Source: an uncultured Anaerofilum sp.
Lineage (GTDB): Bacteria > Bacillota > Clostridia > Oscillospirales > Ruminococcaceae
DNA length: 64,000 nt
Assembly: GCA_944385935.1 (NCBI GenBank)
Contig: CALWZC010000002.1
Coordinates: 1-64,000 of the forward strand
Reading direction: 5' to 3'
This document shows, piece by piece, positions 26,601 to 34,575 of this stretch; position 1 is the first letter of the stretch, and each line of letters opens with the position of its first letter. A model generated the notes under the pieces. It saw only the letters and a list, made by a program, of their open reading frames with translations. It ran no database searches and was not told where the DNA came from. A program made the translations under genes and the position numbers.

Positions 26601-27477
26601 TTGCAGCCACTGCGCCGGTAATGCGTCGAGCCAAGGCCAGCTTTTTGTTCATCTTGTAGCGACCAAAACGGGACAAATCATAGCGGCGGGGGTCAAAGAA
26701 CAGGCTGTTTAAATGGCTCTGTGCGCTCTCTACCGTGGGAGGCTCGCCGGGGCGCAGCTTGCGGTAAATTTCCAGCAAGCCTTCTTCCTCGTTTTTAGTA
26801 GAATCCTTTGCCAAGGTTGCCAACACACGGGCATCCTGACCAAAGGTATCCAAAATTTGCTGTTCACTGCCCAAACCAAGGGCACGCATCAAAACTGTTA
26901 CAGGGATTTTGCGGTTCTTATCAATACGAACATAAAATACATCGTTGGAATCTGTTTCAAACTCCAACCATGCGCCACGGTTGGGGTTCAGGGTTGCGCT
27001 GAAAAGATTCTTTCCGATTTTGTCCTGTGTGCAACCAAAATAAACACCGGGGCTGCGAACCAACTGGGAAACAATTACACGCTCAGCACCATTGTACAGG
27101 AAGGTACCAGAATCGGTCATCAATGGGAAATCACCCATAAAAATCTCTTGGTCTTGTACCTCACCGGTTTCCTTGTTCAGCAGTCGTGCTTTTACACGCA
27201 GGGGAGCAGCATAAGTGGCGTCCCTCTCCTTACACTCCTTAATGGAGTACTTGGGCTGGGAGTCCAAGCGATAGTCGATGAACTCCAAAACCAGGTTGCC
27301 GGTATAGTCCTCAATGGTAGAGATGTCACGAAACACCTCTTTCAGACCCTCATCCAAAAACCACTGGTACGAATTTTTCTGCACCTCAATGAGGTTGGGC
27401 ATCTCAATAACCTCATCAATGCGGGAAAAGCTCATGCGCTGGGTTTTTCCGAGCTGTACGGGCTTGACCTTCATCAT
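23689..27477 (-). CDS. rpoB: DNA-directed RNA polymerase subunit beta
   Basis: 1262 residues with all beta-subunit landmarks. The rifampicin-binding region ([26 protein letters not shown]) contains no obvious resistance substitution; [15 protein letters not shown] and [22 protein letters not shown]-type motifs follow. It is about 70 residues longer than the Bacillus protein, mostly from a strongly acidic C-terminal tail (about residues 1190-1262, Asp/Glu-rich with [12 protein letters not shown] at the end). The rplKAJL ribosomal genes that usually precede rpoB are absent; an Rrf2 regulator is upstream instead, and rpoB has its own promoter at 27653-27681. Confidence 0.99.
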   Translation of the reverse strand: MMKVKPVQLGKTQRMSFSRIDEVIEMPNLIEVQKNSYQWFLDEGLKEVFRDISTIEDYTGNLVLEFIDYRLDSQPKYSIKECKERDATYAAPLRVKARLLNKETGEVQDQEIFMGDFPLMTDSGTFLYNGAERVIVSQLVRSPGVYFGCTQDKIGKNLFSATLNPNRGAWLEFETDSNDVFYVRIDKNRKIPVTVLMRALGLGSEQQILDTFGQDARVLATLAKDSTKNEEEGLLEIYRKLRPGEPPTVESAQSHLNSLFFDPRRYDLSRFGRYKMNKKLALARRITGAVAAREVIAPLTGELLIAPGEKISREAAEKAEKAGVSLVYVQGEDDVEVKVFTNGTVDANEFFSFDCAELGINEKVNFAEVRAILDATSDVEEQKEMILRNRDRLISKTVTVDDIFASINYLNNLGYGLGVTDDIDHLGNRRIRSVGELLQNQFRIGFSRMERVIRERMSLQAQDETKVTPQSLINIRPVVAAVKEFFGSSPLSQFMDQNNPLAELTHKRRLSALGPGGLSRDRAGFEVRDVHYSHYGRMCPIETPEGPNIGLISYLATFAKINDYGFIEAPYRKVDRATGRVTDEVVYMTADLEDEYVVAQANEPLDEEGHFIRPRVNARRRDEILEIEREKVDFMDVSPKMVVSVATAMIPFLENDDANRALMGSNMQRQAVPLMMTQQPIVATGMEYKAACDSGVCILAKNDGVVEHVTADKIVVRTSKTTTDEYELIKFMRSNQGTCVNQRPIVDKGEQVKKGQVLADGPATKNGEISLGKNALIGFMTWEGYNYEDAVLINEKLVRDDIYTSIHIEEYEIESRDTKLGPEEITRDIPNVGDDALKDLDERGIIRIGAEVSSGDILVGKVTPKGETELTAEERLLRAIFGEKAREVRDTSLRVPHGEYGIIVDVKVFTPDNCDELQPGVRQVVRCYIAQKRKLSVGDKMAGRHGNKGVVSRILPQEDMPYLEDGTPLDIVLNPLGVPSRMNIGQVLEVHLAYAARALGWKVMTPVFDGAHEDDIRECFKTANEMRPEMECAGTSDIDFSKITLNEDGKSIVYDGRTGERFDNCVTVGYMHYLKLHHLVDDKIHARSTGPYSLVTQQPLGGKAQFGGQRFGEMEVWALEAYGAAYTLQEILTVKSDDVVGRVKTYEAIVKGQPVPRPGIPESFRVLIKELQSLGLDVKVQDVNGDEVDLKQTYDDDDATFEPGDTDLPGEDVVVESELDDSYSVNENDAEEDIEPDDSLFMGKDDMFDNDDLFSDDLFGDE

Positions 27478-27652
27478 AAAAAGCGACCACTCCTATTCAT
27501 CTATTTTCACATATCCTTGCAAACAGCACAAAAATATTCTGTTCAAGGTGTGTTTTTCTAGCATCTTTCACAAATATTTGTTGTAATATTATGCAAAATA
27601 GACCAAAAAAACACATCTTAGGACACTCTGAGCCATTATGATACATTAAAGC

Positions 27653-27681
27653 ATTATACAACAAAAAAAGAGGCCCGTCAA
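27653..27681 (-). promoter_or_regulatory. Promoter of rpoBC, overlapping a terminator hairpin
   Basis: Minus strand TTGACG (27681-27676), 17-nt spacer and TATAAT (27658-27653). The -35 hexamer lies in the loop of the hairpin at 27665-27691 and the T-run of that hairpin is the spacer. The leader to the rpoB start is about 170 nt; I see no strong structure in it. Confidence 0.85.
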
Positions 27682-27691
27682 GCCCCTTTTT
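27665..27691 (-). terminator. Terminator-like hairpin after the Rrf2 gene
   Basis: On the minus strand AAAAAGGGGC pairs with GCCTCTTTTT (10 bp, one G-U) around the 7-nt loop TTGACGG, followed by further T residues. It lies about 55 nt past the Rrf2 stop codon. Confidence 0.75.
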
Positions 27692-27746
27692 CACAAAACT
27701 TTAAACTCAAAAAACAATCTAAAACACACGGCTCCGTGTATTCTTT

Positions 27747-28163
27747 TTACTCTTTATCCTCTAACAGTTGTTGAAAATTTACCTCTTTTAGCTGTTGGTT
27801 GATGGATTCAGATATTCTGCCAAACACATGCTGAAAAGCACAACAACCTGTATCCCCCATAGAGCACCCACAGCTTTCCTTGTGCTCTCCAATACACCGT
27901 GACAAACGATAAGGCCCTTCCACTGCCACTATTACATCCAACAAACTAATTTCCTTGGTAGGTCGAGCCAACTCATACCCTCCACGGTTGCCTTTGTAGC
28001 TATTTACAATCTTACTTTGTGCCAATTTTCCCAGAATTTTTAGGGTAAAGCGCAAAGTCACCTGCATTTCTCCGCTAATGGTTCTTGCATCCATACGCAC
28101 ACCACTGCGAGCCAAACAGTAAACAATCCGCACGGCATAATCCGATTCCTGCGTAATGTGCAT
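27747..28163 (-). CDS. Rrf2 family transcriptional regulator with a C-terminal cysteine cluster
   Basis: 138 residues. An N-terminal winged helix (MHITQESDYAVRIVYCLA, then the recognition region) and the YKGNRGGYELARP wing motif are typical of Rrf2 proteins. A Cys cluster at residues 90, 98, 100, 107 and 108 could hold an iron-sulfur cluster; the spacing differs from the classical three-Cys pattern of IscR/NsrR. It has AGGAGG before the ATG and a consensus promoter whose -10 is covered by a palindrome, so it probably represses itself. No iscS/iscU or cysteine genes are nearby, so the regulon is unclear. Confidence 0.93.
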   Translation of the reverse strand: MHITQESDYAVRIVYCLARSGVRMDARTISGEMQVTLRFTLKILGKLAQSKIVNSYKGNRGGYELARPTKEISLLDVIVAVEGPYRLSRCIGEHKESCGCSMGDTGCCAFQHVFGRISESINQQLKEVNFQQLLEDKE

Positions 28164-28203
28164 ACAAACCTCCTGTTTAACTATACTGAATTACTATATT
28201 TTA

Positions 28204-28232
28204 ACTATACCATAGTATTACTGTTTTGTCAA
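28204..28232 (-). promoter_or_regulatory. Promoter and probable operator of the Rrf2 gene
   Basis: Minus strand TTGACA (28232-28227), 17-nt spacer and TATAGT (28209-28204). The palindrome ACTAT-N3-ATAGT (28204-28216) covers the -10. TATAGT recurs twice more downstream, toward the start codon. Confidence 0.75.
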
Positions 28233-28245
28233 AGTTATTTCTAAC

Positions 28246-28279
28246 AAAAAACCGCAAAGCCTTCTGCTCTGCGGTTTTT
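28246..28279 (-). terminator. Terminator of plsY
   Basis: AAAAACCGCA...TGCGGTTTTT stem with an inner AAGC/GCT pairing, directly after the plsY stop codon. Confidence 0.8.
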
Positions 28280-28282
28280 CTG

Positions 28283-28921
28283 CTATTTTTTCTGTCCAAA
28301 TTTGTACTCTGTGCCCTTTAGCAACCGTTGAATATTTGCTCTGTGCATCCAAATTACCAACACGCCCATAAAGGCAGCACACCCTGTTGTGATAATCACA
28401 TCATACCCTTTATGTAACGACCACAAACAGGTAAGAATTGGATATACAATCGCTGCCACAATGCTGGATAGGCTTACAATCTTTGTAGAAAAGGCAAGTG
28501 CAAAAAACACCACTACCAATCCCAACAACACAATGGGTTGTGCCGCCAAAATTGCACCTGCTGCCACAGCAACTCCTTTTCCACCTTTAAAGCCAAACCA
28601 AATAGGCCATAAATGCCCACAAACTGCTGCAATGGAGGCCACATATCCGGCAGAAATTGCCGCCGAAACATCATGCTGTGCCCAGCCAGCAATACACTGG
28701 GCAATCAGCACTGCAACAACGCCTTTTCCAATATCCCCTGCCAAGGTTAGGGCGGCAGCTTTTTTTCCATAGGTTCGCAACATATTGGTTGTACCAGCGT
28801 TCCCGCTTCCTTTCGTGCGAATATCCTCATGATAGAACACACGGCTAACCACAACACCAAAGTTAATGCTGCCCAAAAGGTAACCTTGCACTGCACACAA
28901 AACCATTATTGCAATTTCCAT
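28283..28921 (-). CDS. plsY: Glycerol-3-phosphate acyltransferase
   Basis: 212-residue polytopic membrane enzyme that transfers an acyl group from acyl-phosphate to glycerol-3-phosphate, the first step of phospholipid synthesis. It shows the three PlsY motifs: GSINFG near the N-terminus, GSGNAGTTN near residue 38, and KGGKGVA with the conserved glycines in the third loop. Five membrane helices are visible. It is the last gene of the DUF512-der-plsY unit, 33 nt after der, a gene order common in Clostridia. Confidence 0.96.
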   Translation of the reverse strand: MEIAIMVLCAVQGYLLGSINFGVVVSRVFYHEDIRTKGSGNAGTTNMLRTYGKKAAALTLAGDIGKGVVAVLIAQCIAGWAQHDVSAAISAGYVASIAAVCGHLWPIWFGFKGGKGVAVAAGAILAAQPIVLLGLVVVFFALAFSTKIVSLSSIVAAIVYPILTCLWSLHKGYDVIITTGCAAFMGVLVIWMHRANIQRLLKGTEYKFGQKK

Positions 28922-28954
28922 ACCTATTTCATCCTTTTCCGAGCAAATGCCCTT

Positions 28955-30286
28955 TTATTTCCCTTTTCCTTCTCCACGCTCACGGGCCAAAATCCGAACT
29001 GGGGTACCTTCCAACCCAAAAGTAGCACGAATCTGATTCTCAATATACCGCTGATAAGAAAAATGGAACAACTGCTTTGAATTTACAAAGCACACAAAGG
29101 TAGGTGGACGGGTAGAAATTTGTGTCATATAGTAAATTTTTAACCGCTTTCCTTTATCACTGGGAGGTTGCACACGGGCAGTTGCTCTTGCCAACAATTC
29201 ATTCAATACACCAGTGGTAACACGCAAAGCATTTTGACCATCCACATATTGAATCAACTCAAAAAGGCGGTCTACTCTTTGTCCCGTTTTTGCCGAAATA
29301 AAAATAATGGGCGCATAGCTCATAAAGCTGAAATCATCCATCAATTTTTTGCGCATTACGTCCATGGTTTTATCATCTTTTTCCACGGCATCCCATTTAT
29401 TTACGGCAATAATGCAAGCCTTGCCCTGTTCGTGGGCAAATCCTGCCACCTTGCTATCCTGTTCTGTAAAGCCAACAGTGGCATCAATCATAATTACACA
29501 AACACGGCTGCGCTCCACTGCGGCAAGACTGCGCAACACGCTGTATCGTTCTACCCCTTCTTCTACTTTACCACGCTTGCGCAAGCCTGCTGTATCTGTA
29601 AAAATAAATTTACCAAACTTGTTGTTTACTTCGCTATCAATGGCATCGCGAGTAGTTCCCGCCTCGTTGGCTACAATCATCCGTTCTTCGCCCAGAATAA
29701 AGTTCACCAAGCTGGATTTTCCAACATTGGGCCTTCCAATCACCGCCACGCTGATACGCTCGTCCTCTTCTGCATTCTCATCTTCAAATTCCAGATGTTC
29801 AAAGACAGCATCCAATAAATCTCCTGTACCATGTCCATGCACAGAGCTGATGGGATACAACTCGCCCAACCCCAGAGAGTAAAAGTCATACAGCTCTATG
29901 GGAGGCTCTCCCAATGTGTCCACCTTATTTACAGCCAAAATTACAGGCTTTCCGCTTTTCATCAGCATGGTGGCGATATCTTGGTCTTGGGCAGTAACGC
30001 CACTGCGCAAATCTGTTACAAAAACAATTACTTGCGCAGTATCAATGGCAAGTTGTGCCTGTTGACGCATATGCAACAAAATACCATCATCAATGGATGG
30101 TTCAATACCACCTGTATCCACTAACAAAAATTCCTTGTTGTTCCATTCACAGGTACCATAAATCCGGTCACGGGTTACACCGGGGGTATCCTCTACAATG
30201 GCCAGCCGTTGTCCAATTAGTTTGTTAAACAGAGTAGATTTTCCCACATTGGGACGCCCCACCACCGCAACAATAGGTTTTGCCAT
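28955..30286 (-). CDS. der: GTPase Der (ribosome assembly)
   Basis: 443 residues from the ATG at 30286, chosen because GGGAGGCG lies about 8 nt upstream; an in-frame start at 30310 overlaps the upstream gene. There are two tandem GTPase domains, each with GRPNVGKS (first near residue 8, second near 184), NKVD/NKWD specificity motifs and DTGG/DTAG switch motifs. A C-terminal KH-like domain ends in a basic tail. Der acts in 50S subunit maturation. Confidence 0.97.
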   Translation of the reverse strand: MAKPIVAVVGRPNVGKSTLFNKLIGQRLAIVEDTPGVTRDRIYGTCEWNNKEFLLVDTGGIEPSIDDGILLHMRQQAQLAIDTAQVIVFVTDLRSGVTAQDQDIATMLMKSGKPVILAVNKVDTLGEPPIELYDFYSLGLGELYPISSVHGHGTGDLLDAVFEHLEFEDENAEEDERISVAVIGRPNVGKSSLVNFILGEERMIVANEAGTTRDAIDSEVNNKFGKFIFTDTAGLRKRGKVEEGVERYSVLRSLAAVERSRVCVIMIDATVGFTEQDSKVAGFAHEQGKACIIAVNKWDAVEKDDKTMDVMRKKLMDDFSFMSYAPIIFISAKTGQRVDRLFELIQYVDGQNALRVTTGVLNELLARATARVQPPSDKGKRLKIYYMTQISTRPPTFVCFVNSKQLFHFSYQRYIENQIRATFGLEGTPVRILARERGEGKGK

Positions 30287-30302
30287 TTTTGTCGCCTCCC
30301 TT

Positions 30303-31613
30303 TTATTCATCCTTTAAGCCCAACATTCCACGCAGGCACCCTGCGCCATCTGCGGGCAAAATTTTTATTTTTACTTTCAATTCTTTTTCCAATTCTTCAA
30401 CGGTAATATCATCTAAGAACTTATCCTGTTCTGTACGCAACATTACCTCAGGAACACCCAACAGCTTGCTGGTTAGCTTTCCTTTGCATTGCTTGATAAT
30501 ATCTGTGGCAGTCACTAACCCTGCAACCCCTACATTGCCTCCAAAGAAGTCGTTACGAATGGCGTGTACTTCCACTTTTAGCATTTTATGGCGTTGTTGT
30601 GCTTTTTGTGCCATCTGTTGAATCAGTGGAGCAGCCATTGTCCCTGTCACCACGTCCATCCGCTTAGGGAATAAAAGAGGCTTTGTGTGCTGCAATTCTT
30701 CCAGAAAATTGTCATGGTACAAACGCCACATACCTACACCGTTTTCCAACTGCAAAAACTCATCATAATACTCCGCAGATGGGATTTCTCTTTCTGCCAA
30801 CAAGAACCACTCGTCTCCGGGATATACCAGCCGAACCCCAAATTTATCAAGGCACTTTTGCCCATATTCTTCTAAAATATCCAAGGTTTGAGCAGCTGTT
30901 TCTTTGTCGTATGCCACCAAGGGATACAATCCTTTTCGATGGGCAGTAAGTCCTGCGGGAACAGCAGCTACACTTTGCACAGCGGGGTGCAACTCCATCA
31001 ACTTGTCCAAGCTATACCGCAACTCTTCCCCGTCGTTGATACCTCTGCATAACACCAACTGGCAGTTCATTTGAATGCCTGCATCAGCAAAATCATTCAA
31101 ATAGCTCAACACTTCTCCAGCCCTCTTGTTTGCCATCATTCTTACCCTTAGCTGGGGGTTCATAGTGTGCACCGAAATATTGATAGGAGAAATATGCATT
31201 TTCATAATGCGTTGCACTTCATGTTCACTCAGGTTGGTCAAGGTAACATAGTTGCCAAACAAAAAGCTGAGCCTTTCGTCATCATCCTTAAAATACAAAG
31301 ACTCTCGCATTCCCTTTGGCATCTGGTCAATAAAACAGAACATACAGTGGTTTTTGCAAGAGTGGTGCTGGTCAATAAGATAGCTTTCAAAATTACAGCC
31401 CAATGGCTCATATTCCTGCTTTTCAATGGTCAAGTATTGTAGCTTTCCCCCAATTCTTACCGCCAATTCCATCTTTGGATTTGCTGTATAAAATTGGTAA
31501 TCCAGCATATCATTGATAGGGTTTCCATCTGCTGAAAGAAGCACACTGTCTGCCACAATCCCTGCTTGCTCTGCGGCAGAGCCTTGGTCAACCGATGCAA
31601 TCTTCACTGCCAT
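30303..31613 (-). CDS. DUF512 family PDZ/radical-SAM-like protein
   Basis: 436 residues. An N-terminal PDZ-like segment (about 1-65, GSAAEQAGIVADSVLLSADG) is followed by a radical-SAM-type core with cysteines at 86, 90 and 93 (CKNHCMFC) and FIDQMPKGMRESLYFKDDD, then the DUF512 domain. The Cys spacing suggests a 4Fe-4S cluster. The family is restricted mostly to Firmicutes and Cyanobacteria and its reaction is unknown. The gene directly precedes der with only a 16-nt gap, which is its usual context in Clostridia and hints at a link to ribosome or envelope maintenance (inference). Confidence 0.92.
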   Translation of the reverse strand: MAVKIASVDQGSAAEQAGIVADSVLLSADGNPINDMLDYQFYTANPKMELAVRIGGKLQYLTIEKQEYEPLGCNFESYLIDQHHSCKNHCMFCFIDQMPKGMRESLYFKDDDERLSFLFGNYVTLTNLSEHEVQRIMKMHISPINISVHTMNPQLRVRMMANKRAGEVLSYLNDFADAGIQMNCQLVLCRGINDGEELRYSLDKLMELHPAVQSVAAVPAGLTAHRKGLYPLVAYDKETAAQTLDILEEYGQKCLDKFGVRLVYPGDEWFLLAEREIPSAEYYDEFLQLENGVGMWRLYHDNFLEELQHTKPLLFPKRMDVVTGTMAAPLIQQMAQKAQQRHKMLKVEVHAIRNDFFGGNVGVAGLVTATDIIKQCKGKLTSKLLGVPEVMLRTEQDKFLDDITVEELEKELKVKIKILPADGAGCLRGMLGLKDE

Positions 31614-31739
31614 AATTCTGTTTTCTCCTTTCCGGTTCCTGTTAACAGAATTTGCATGAAATGGGGTCTGTCAACACATTTATTTTACTCCAAAAAAGCC
31701 CGCAAAAATCGCCGCTTTTTCTAATTTTTTGATAAAGCA

Positions 31740-31767
31740 AAAGAGGGAAGGTCACCCCTCCCCCTTT
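31740..31767 (-). terminator. Hairpin after rpmF
   Basis: On the minus strand AAAGGGGGAGG pairs with CTTCCCTCTTT (two G-U pairs) around GGTGAC, 12 nt past the rpmF stop codon. The following T-run is short. Confidence 0.65.
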
Positions 31768-31779
31768 AGTTTGGGAAGC

Positions 31780-31962
31780 TTACGCTTCCTTCTTTACGAT
31801 TTCCTTGCCCTTGTAGTAGCCGCAATTGCCGCAAACCTGGTGGGGAAGTTTGTACTCACCGCACTGGCTGCATTTTACAAGTGCGGGCGCGTCCAGCTTC
31901 CACACGGAGGAGCGACGTTTATCACGCCGTGCCTTGGAAACCTTTCTCTTCGGTACTGCCAC
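31780..31962 (-). CDS. rpmF: 50S ribosomal protein bL32
   Basis: 60 residues from the GTG at 31962, preceded by GAGGAGG at 8 nt. MAVPKRKVSKARRDKRRS is the canonical start of bL32. The zinc-binding set CxxC...CxxC (CSQCG, CGNCG) is complete, so this is the zinc-bound form. Two further codons upstream are also in frame but would place the start inside the ribosome site. It is co-transcribed with yceD, an arrangement conserved across bacteria. Confidence 0.97.
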   Translation of the reverse strand: MAVPKRKVSKARRDKRRSSVWKLDAPALVKCSQCGEYKLPHQVCGNCGYYKGKEIVKKEA

Positions 31963-31989
31963 TGTAAGCACCTCCTCATAGTGTGAATC

Positions 31990-32478
31990 TTAGCTTAACA
32001 GTTGTTCAAAAACAGAAAGCCTTTCGTCTGCCTGCTGCAATTCGCAGCTGCAACCCAGCTTGCGCGGCTTGCCGCAGACGGGGCATAGCCCTTTACATAA
32101 TTCGTCACAAAGTAAAACTTGCGGAACCTGCAAAGAAATTTCTGCACGAGCAAGCTCATCTAAATCCAGCATTCCTCGCCCATTCACAGGCAATTCGCAC
32201 ATTTCATCCTGCAACTGGTCTAAATCGGTCACATATTCCTGTTCCAATTCAAACACTTTCACGACCGGTTCCAAACAACGAGCACATTCCGCCTCAATGG
32301 TTGCATGTATAGCTATCTGTAACATTGCCCTGCTGCCTTCATGACGAGCAGAAAAACGCACTTGGCAGGGCGAACCTACCCGATAGCCAGAAAAATCATC
32401 TTGGCTGCACTCTAGCACAAACTCCCTTTCAGCAGGAACTGTACTTTTTGTCAGAAATTGATTTAAGTCAAACTGCAT
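31990..32478 (-). CDS. yceD: DUF177 (YceD) family protein
   Basis: 162 residues. The YceD/DUF177 family is implicated in 23S rRNA accumulation and nearly always sits just upstream of rpmF, as here (27 nt gap). Recognisable parts are ECARCLEPV in the centre, the acidic middle, and a C-terminal cysteine cluster (CDELCKGLCPVCG, then CSC) that probably binds zinc. It is driven by the strong promoter at 32505-32533. Confidence 0.93.
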   Translation of the reverse strand: MQFDLNQFLTKSTVPAEREFVLECSQDDFSGYRVGSPCQVRFSARHEGSRAMLQIAIHATIEAECARCLEPVVKVFELEQEYVTDLDQLQDEMCELPVNGRGMLDLDELARAEISLQVPQVLLCDELCKGLCPVCGKPRKLGCSCELQQADERLSVFEQLLS

Positions 32479-32504
32479 AACTCACCTCAAAAGGTCGCTC
32501 TGCT

Positions 32505-32533
32505 ATTATACCTATTCCATCGGAATTTGTCAA
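32505..32533 (-). promoter_or_regulatory. Promoter of yceD-rpmF
   Basis: Minus strand TTGACA (32533-32528), 17-nt spacer and TATAAT (32510-32505); both hexamers are consensus. Confidence 0.9.
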
Positions 32534-32601
32534 TAGCGTTTTTCCATTTTTTCCTGTTCTCTTTTGTTTTTCTTGCCAAAAAAGAGATTTTTTCACAAAA
32601 G

Positions 32602-32635
32602 AAGTGCCGGAGCTTTTTCAAGCTCCAGACACTTC
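32602..32635 (-). terminator. Terminator of the pgi unit
   Basis: AAGTG-CCGGAGCTT with complementary AAGCTCC...CACTT, followed on the minus strand by TTTTGTG. Confidence 0.75.
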
Positions 32636-32655
32636 ACTGTTGCATCTGCAAAGAA

Positions 32656-33063
32656 TTATGCCATGTACTTCTTTACGCTCTCAGGCAGTGTGTCAGCCTC
32701 AGCAGAAACGGTGATAGTCACCTTTACATTGTCTCCTGCCAGTGCATTTACTTGGTCTAGCAGAACACCAAAGCCTTCCAAATCATAGCCGCCAATCTTC
32801 AAAGAGCCGTCTACAAACAGGTCGGTGATGTCGTAGTTACCAGCCATCAAGCCAGCAACAAAACCATACAATGCATCATAGCCATTGATTTTGTACTCAT
32901 CCACATCAATCAAACGAGCCTTGTGGCTGATATCATAGGTCAATTTCATGGATTTTTCTACAACAACGATATTGCCATTGGTAGTTTCAGCAGCAGCGTT
33001 AATCATATCAATCATTGCTTTAGTTTTTCCAGAGCCTTTTGCTCCAACAATCAATTTAATCAT
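32656..33063 (-). CDS. Small P-loop ATPase-like protein of unknown function
   Basis: 135 residues from the ATG at 33063, preceded by AAAAGGAGGG; the frame is open 39 codons further upstream inside the pgi gene, but without a start signal. It has a Walker A GAKGSGKTK right at the N-terminus (residues 7-15), then helices and strands of a compact P-loop fold, with LFVDGSLK as a Walker-B-like strand near residue 84. I see no helicase, kinase lid or transport motifs. The gene lies 52 nt after pgi and probably shares its transcript. I do not recognise a specific function. Confidence 0.8.
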   Translation of the reverse strand: MIKLIVGAKGSGKTKAMIDMINAAAETTNGNIVVVEKSMKLTYDISHKARLIDVDEYKINGYDALYGFVAGLMAGNYDITDLFVDGSLKIGGYDLEGFGVLLDQVNALAGDNVKVTITVSAEADTLPESVKKYMA

Positions 33064-33115
33064 AGGGAATGCCCTCCTTTTATTTTTCACCGTCCGGTTT
33101 GCCTTTCGGTGTCCT

Positions 33116-34450
33116 TTAACTAAGTTTTGCTTCCAAGGCGGCCTTTTCTGCCTCATAGCCGGGTTTGCCCAACAATGCAAACATGTTCTTTTTGTAGCTT
33201 TCTACACCGGGCTGGTCGAAGGGATTTACACCCAACAGATAACCACTGATAGCACAAGCACGCTCGAAGAAGTAAATCAGATAGCCTAAGTCGAACTCCT
33301 TCAGGCTTTCTACTTCCAACACAATGTTAGGTACACCGCCGTCGGTGTGAGCCAAAATGGTGCCTTCCATTGCCTTGCGGTTTACATAGCTCATATTCTG
33401 CTCAGAAAGGAAGTTCAAGCCATCCAAATTCTGGGGGTCATTTTGAATAAACAGCTCACTGTGGGGATTTTTTACATCCACAACAGTTTCAAACATGATA
33501 CGAGCACCATCCTGCACAAATTGACCCATGGAGTGCAAGTCTGTGGAGAATACTACGCTGGTAGGCATGAGGCCCTTCTGGTCTTTTCCCTCACTCTCAC
33601 CAAAGAGCTGCTTATACCACTCGTTCATCATGGTGAAATCAGGCTCATAGCTTGCCAGCAGTTCTACACTCTTGCCCTTGCGGTACAAAATGTTACGAGC
33701 AGCGGCATAGCGATAGCAACCATTGTCCATGCTGCAAACGCTCAGCTCTTCTCTTGCCTTTGCTGCACCTGCCATCAACTGGTCAATGTCCAAACCAGCG
33801 CAAGCAATGGGAAGCAAGCCTACAGCGGTCAGAACAGAGAATCGTCCGCCTACATCATCAGGCACTACGAAAGTCTGCCAGCCTTCACGGTCAGCCTGCT
33901 CCTTCAAGGTACCCTTTGCACGGTCGGTGGTGGCATAGATACGGCTCTTTGCCTCCTCCTTGCCAACAGTCTTTTCCAAGTACTCTTTTAGTACACGGAA
34001 AGCCACAGCAGGTTCTGTGGTGGTACCAGACTTGGAAATTACATTCAGGCTTACACGCTTACCCTCACAAATCTTCAAAACCTGATTCAGATAGGAAGAA
34101 GAAATGGAGTTGCCTACAAAGTAAATTTCAGGTGTGTCTTTGCAGGTTGCATTATACAAACTGCCTGCCATAGCTTCAATGGCAGCTCTCGCTCCCAGAT
34201 AACTTCCGCCGATACCAATTACCAGCAATACATCTGTATCCTGCTTAATTTTTGCAGCGGCTTCCTTAATCCGTGCAAACTCCTCTTTATCATAGTTTAC
34301 GGGCAAGTCTACCCAACCCAAAAAGTCATTTCCGGGACCGGTACGGCTTTCCAACAGCTTGTGGGCTGCCTCTACCTGTGGGAACATATTTTCAAATTCT
34401 TGCTCCTTCACAAAAGCCGAAAGATACTTGCCATTAAATGTAACACTCAT
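33116..34450 (-). CDS. pgi: Glucose-6-phosphate isomerase
   Basis: 444 residues, the short Firmicute form of Pgi. It interconverts glucose-6-phosphate and fructose-6-phosphate. Signature parts: [13 protein letters not shown] near residue 79, the [10 protein letters not shown] phosphate loop near 140, [11 protein letters not shown] with the conserved Arg near 200, and the C-terminal [11 protein letters not shown] with the catalytic Lys. A strong promoter lies at 34529-34558. Confidence 0.98.
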   Translation of the reverse strand: MSVTFNGKYLSAFVKEQEFENMFPQVEAAHKLLESRTGPGNDFLGWVDLPVNYDKEEFARIKEAAAKIKQDTDVLLVIGIGGSYLGARAAIEAMAGSLYNATCKDTPEIYFVGNSISSSYLNQVLKICEGKRVSLNVISKSGTTTEPAVAFRVLKEYLEKTVGKEEAKSRIYATTDRAKGTLKEQADREGWQTFVVPDDVGGRFSVLTAVGLLPIACAGLDIDQLMAGAAKAREELSVCSMDNGCYRYAAARNILYRKGKSVELLASYEPDFTMMNEWYKQLFGESEGKDQKGLMPTSVVFSTDLHSMGQFVQDGARIMFETVVDVKNPHSELFIQNDPQNLDGLNFLSEQNMSYVNRKAMEGTILAHTDGGVPNIVLEVESLKEFDLGYLIYFFERACAISGYLLGVNPFDQPGVESYKKNMFALLGKPGYEAEKAALEAKLS

Positions 34451-34528
34451 TGTTATTTTACCCCCGTTCCTTTTTGTAGCAAAAAGGTGTTTTCAAAACC
34501 TGTTGATACGGGTTTTGGTGTTGATATA

Positions 34529-34558
34529 ACTATACCTGTTTTTGGGGTATTCTGTCAA
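34529..34558 (-). promoter_or_regulatory. Promoter of pgi
   Basis: Minus strand TTGACA (34558-34553), 18-nt spacer and TATAGT (34534-34529). It begins 18 nt after the upstream carboxypeptidase stop codon, with no terminator hairpin between. Confidence 0.85.
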
Positions 34559-34575
34559 GTTTTTCACAAGGATTT

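Noticed and set aside
24019-27561. Long plus-strand frames opposite rpoB
   Set aside because: Same reason: they mirror the rpoB reading frame and have no start signals or recognisable domains.
28204-28232. CRISPR or long direct repeats
   Set aside because: The recurring TATAGT here is only a -10-like hexamer. I found no regularly spaced repeats anywhere in the window, and no transposase or integrase genes.
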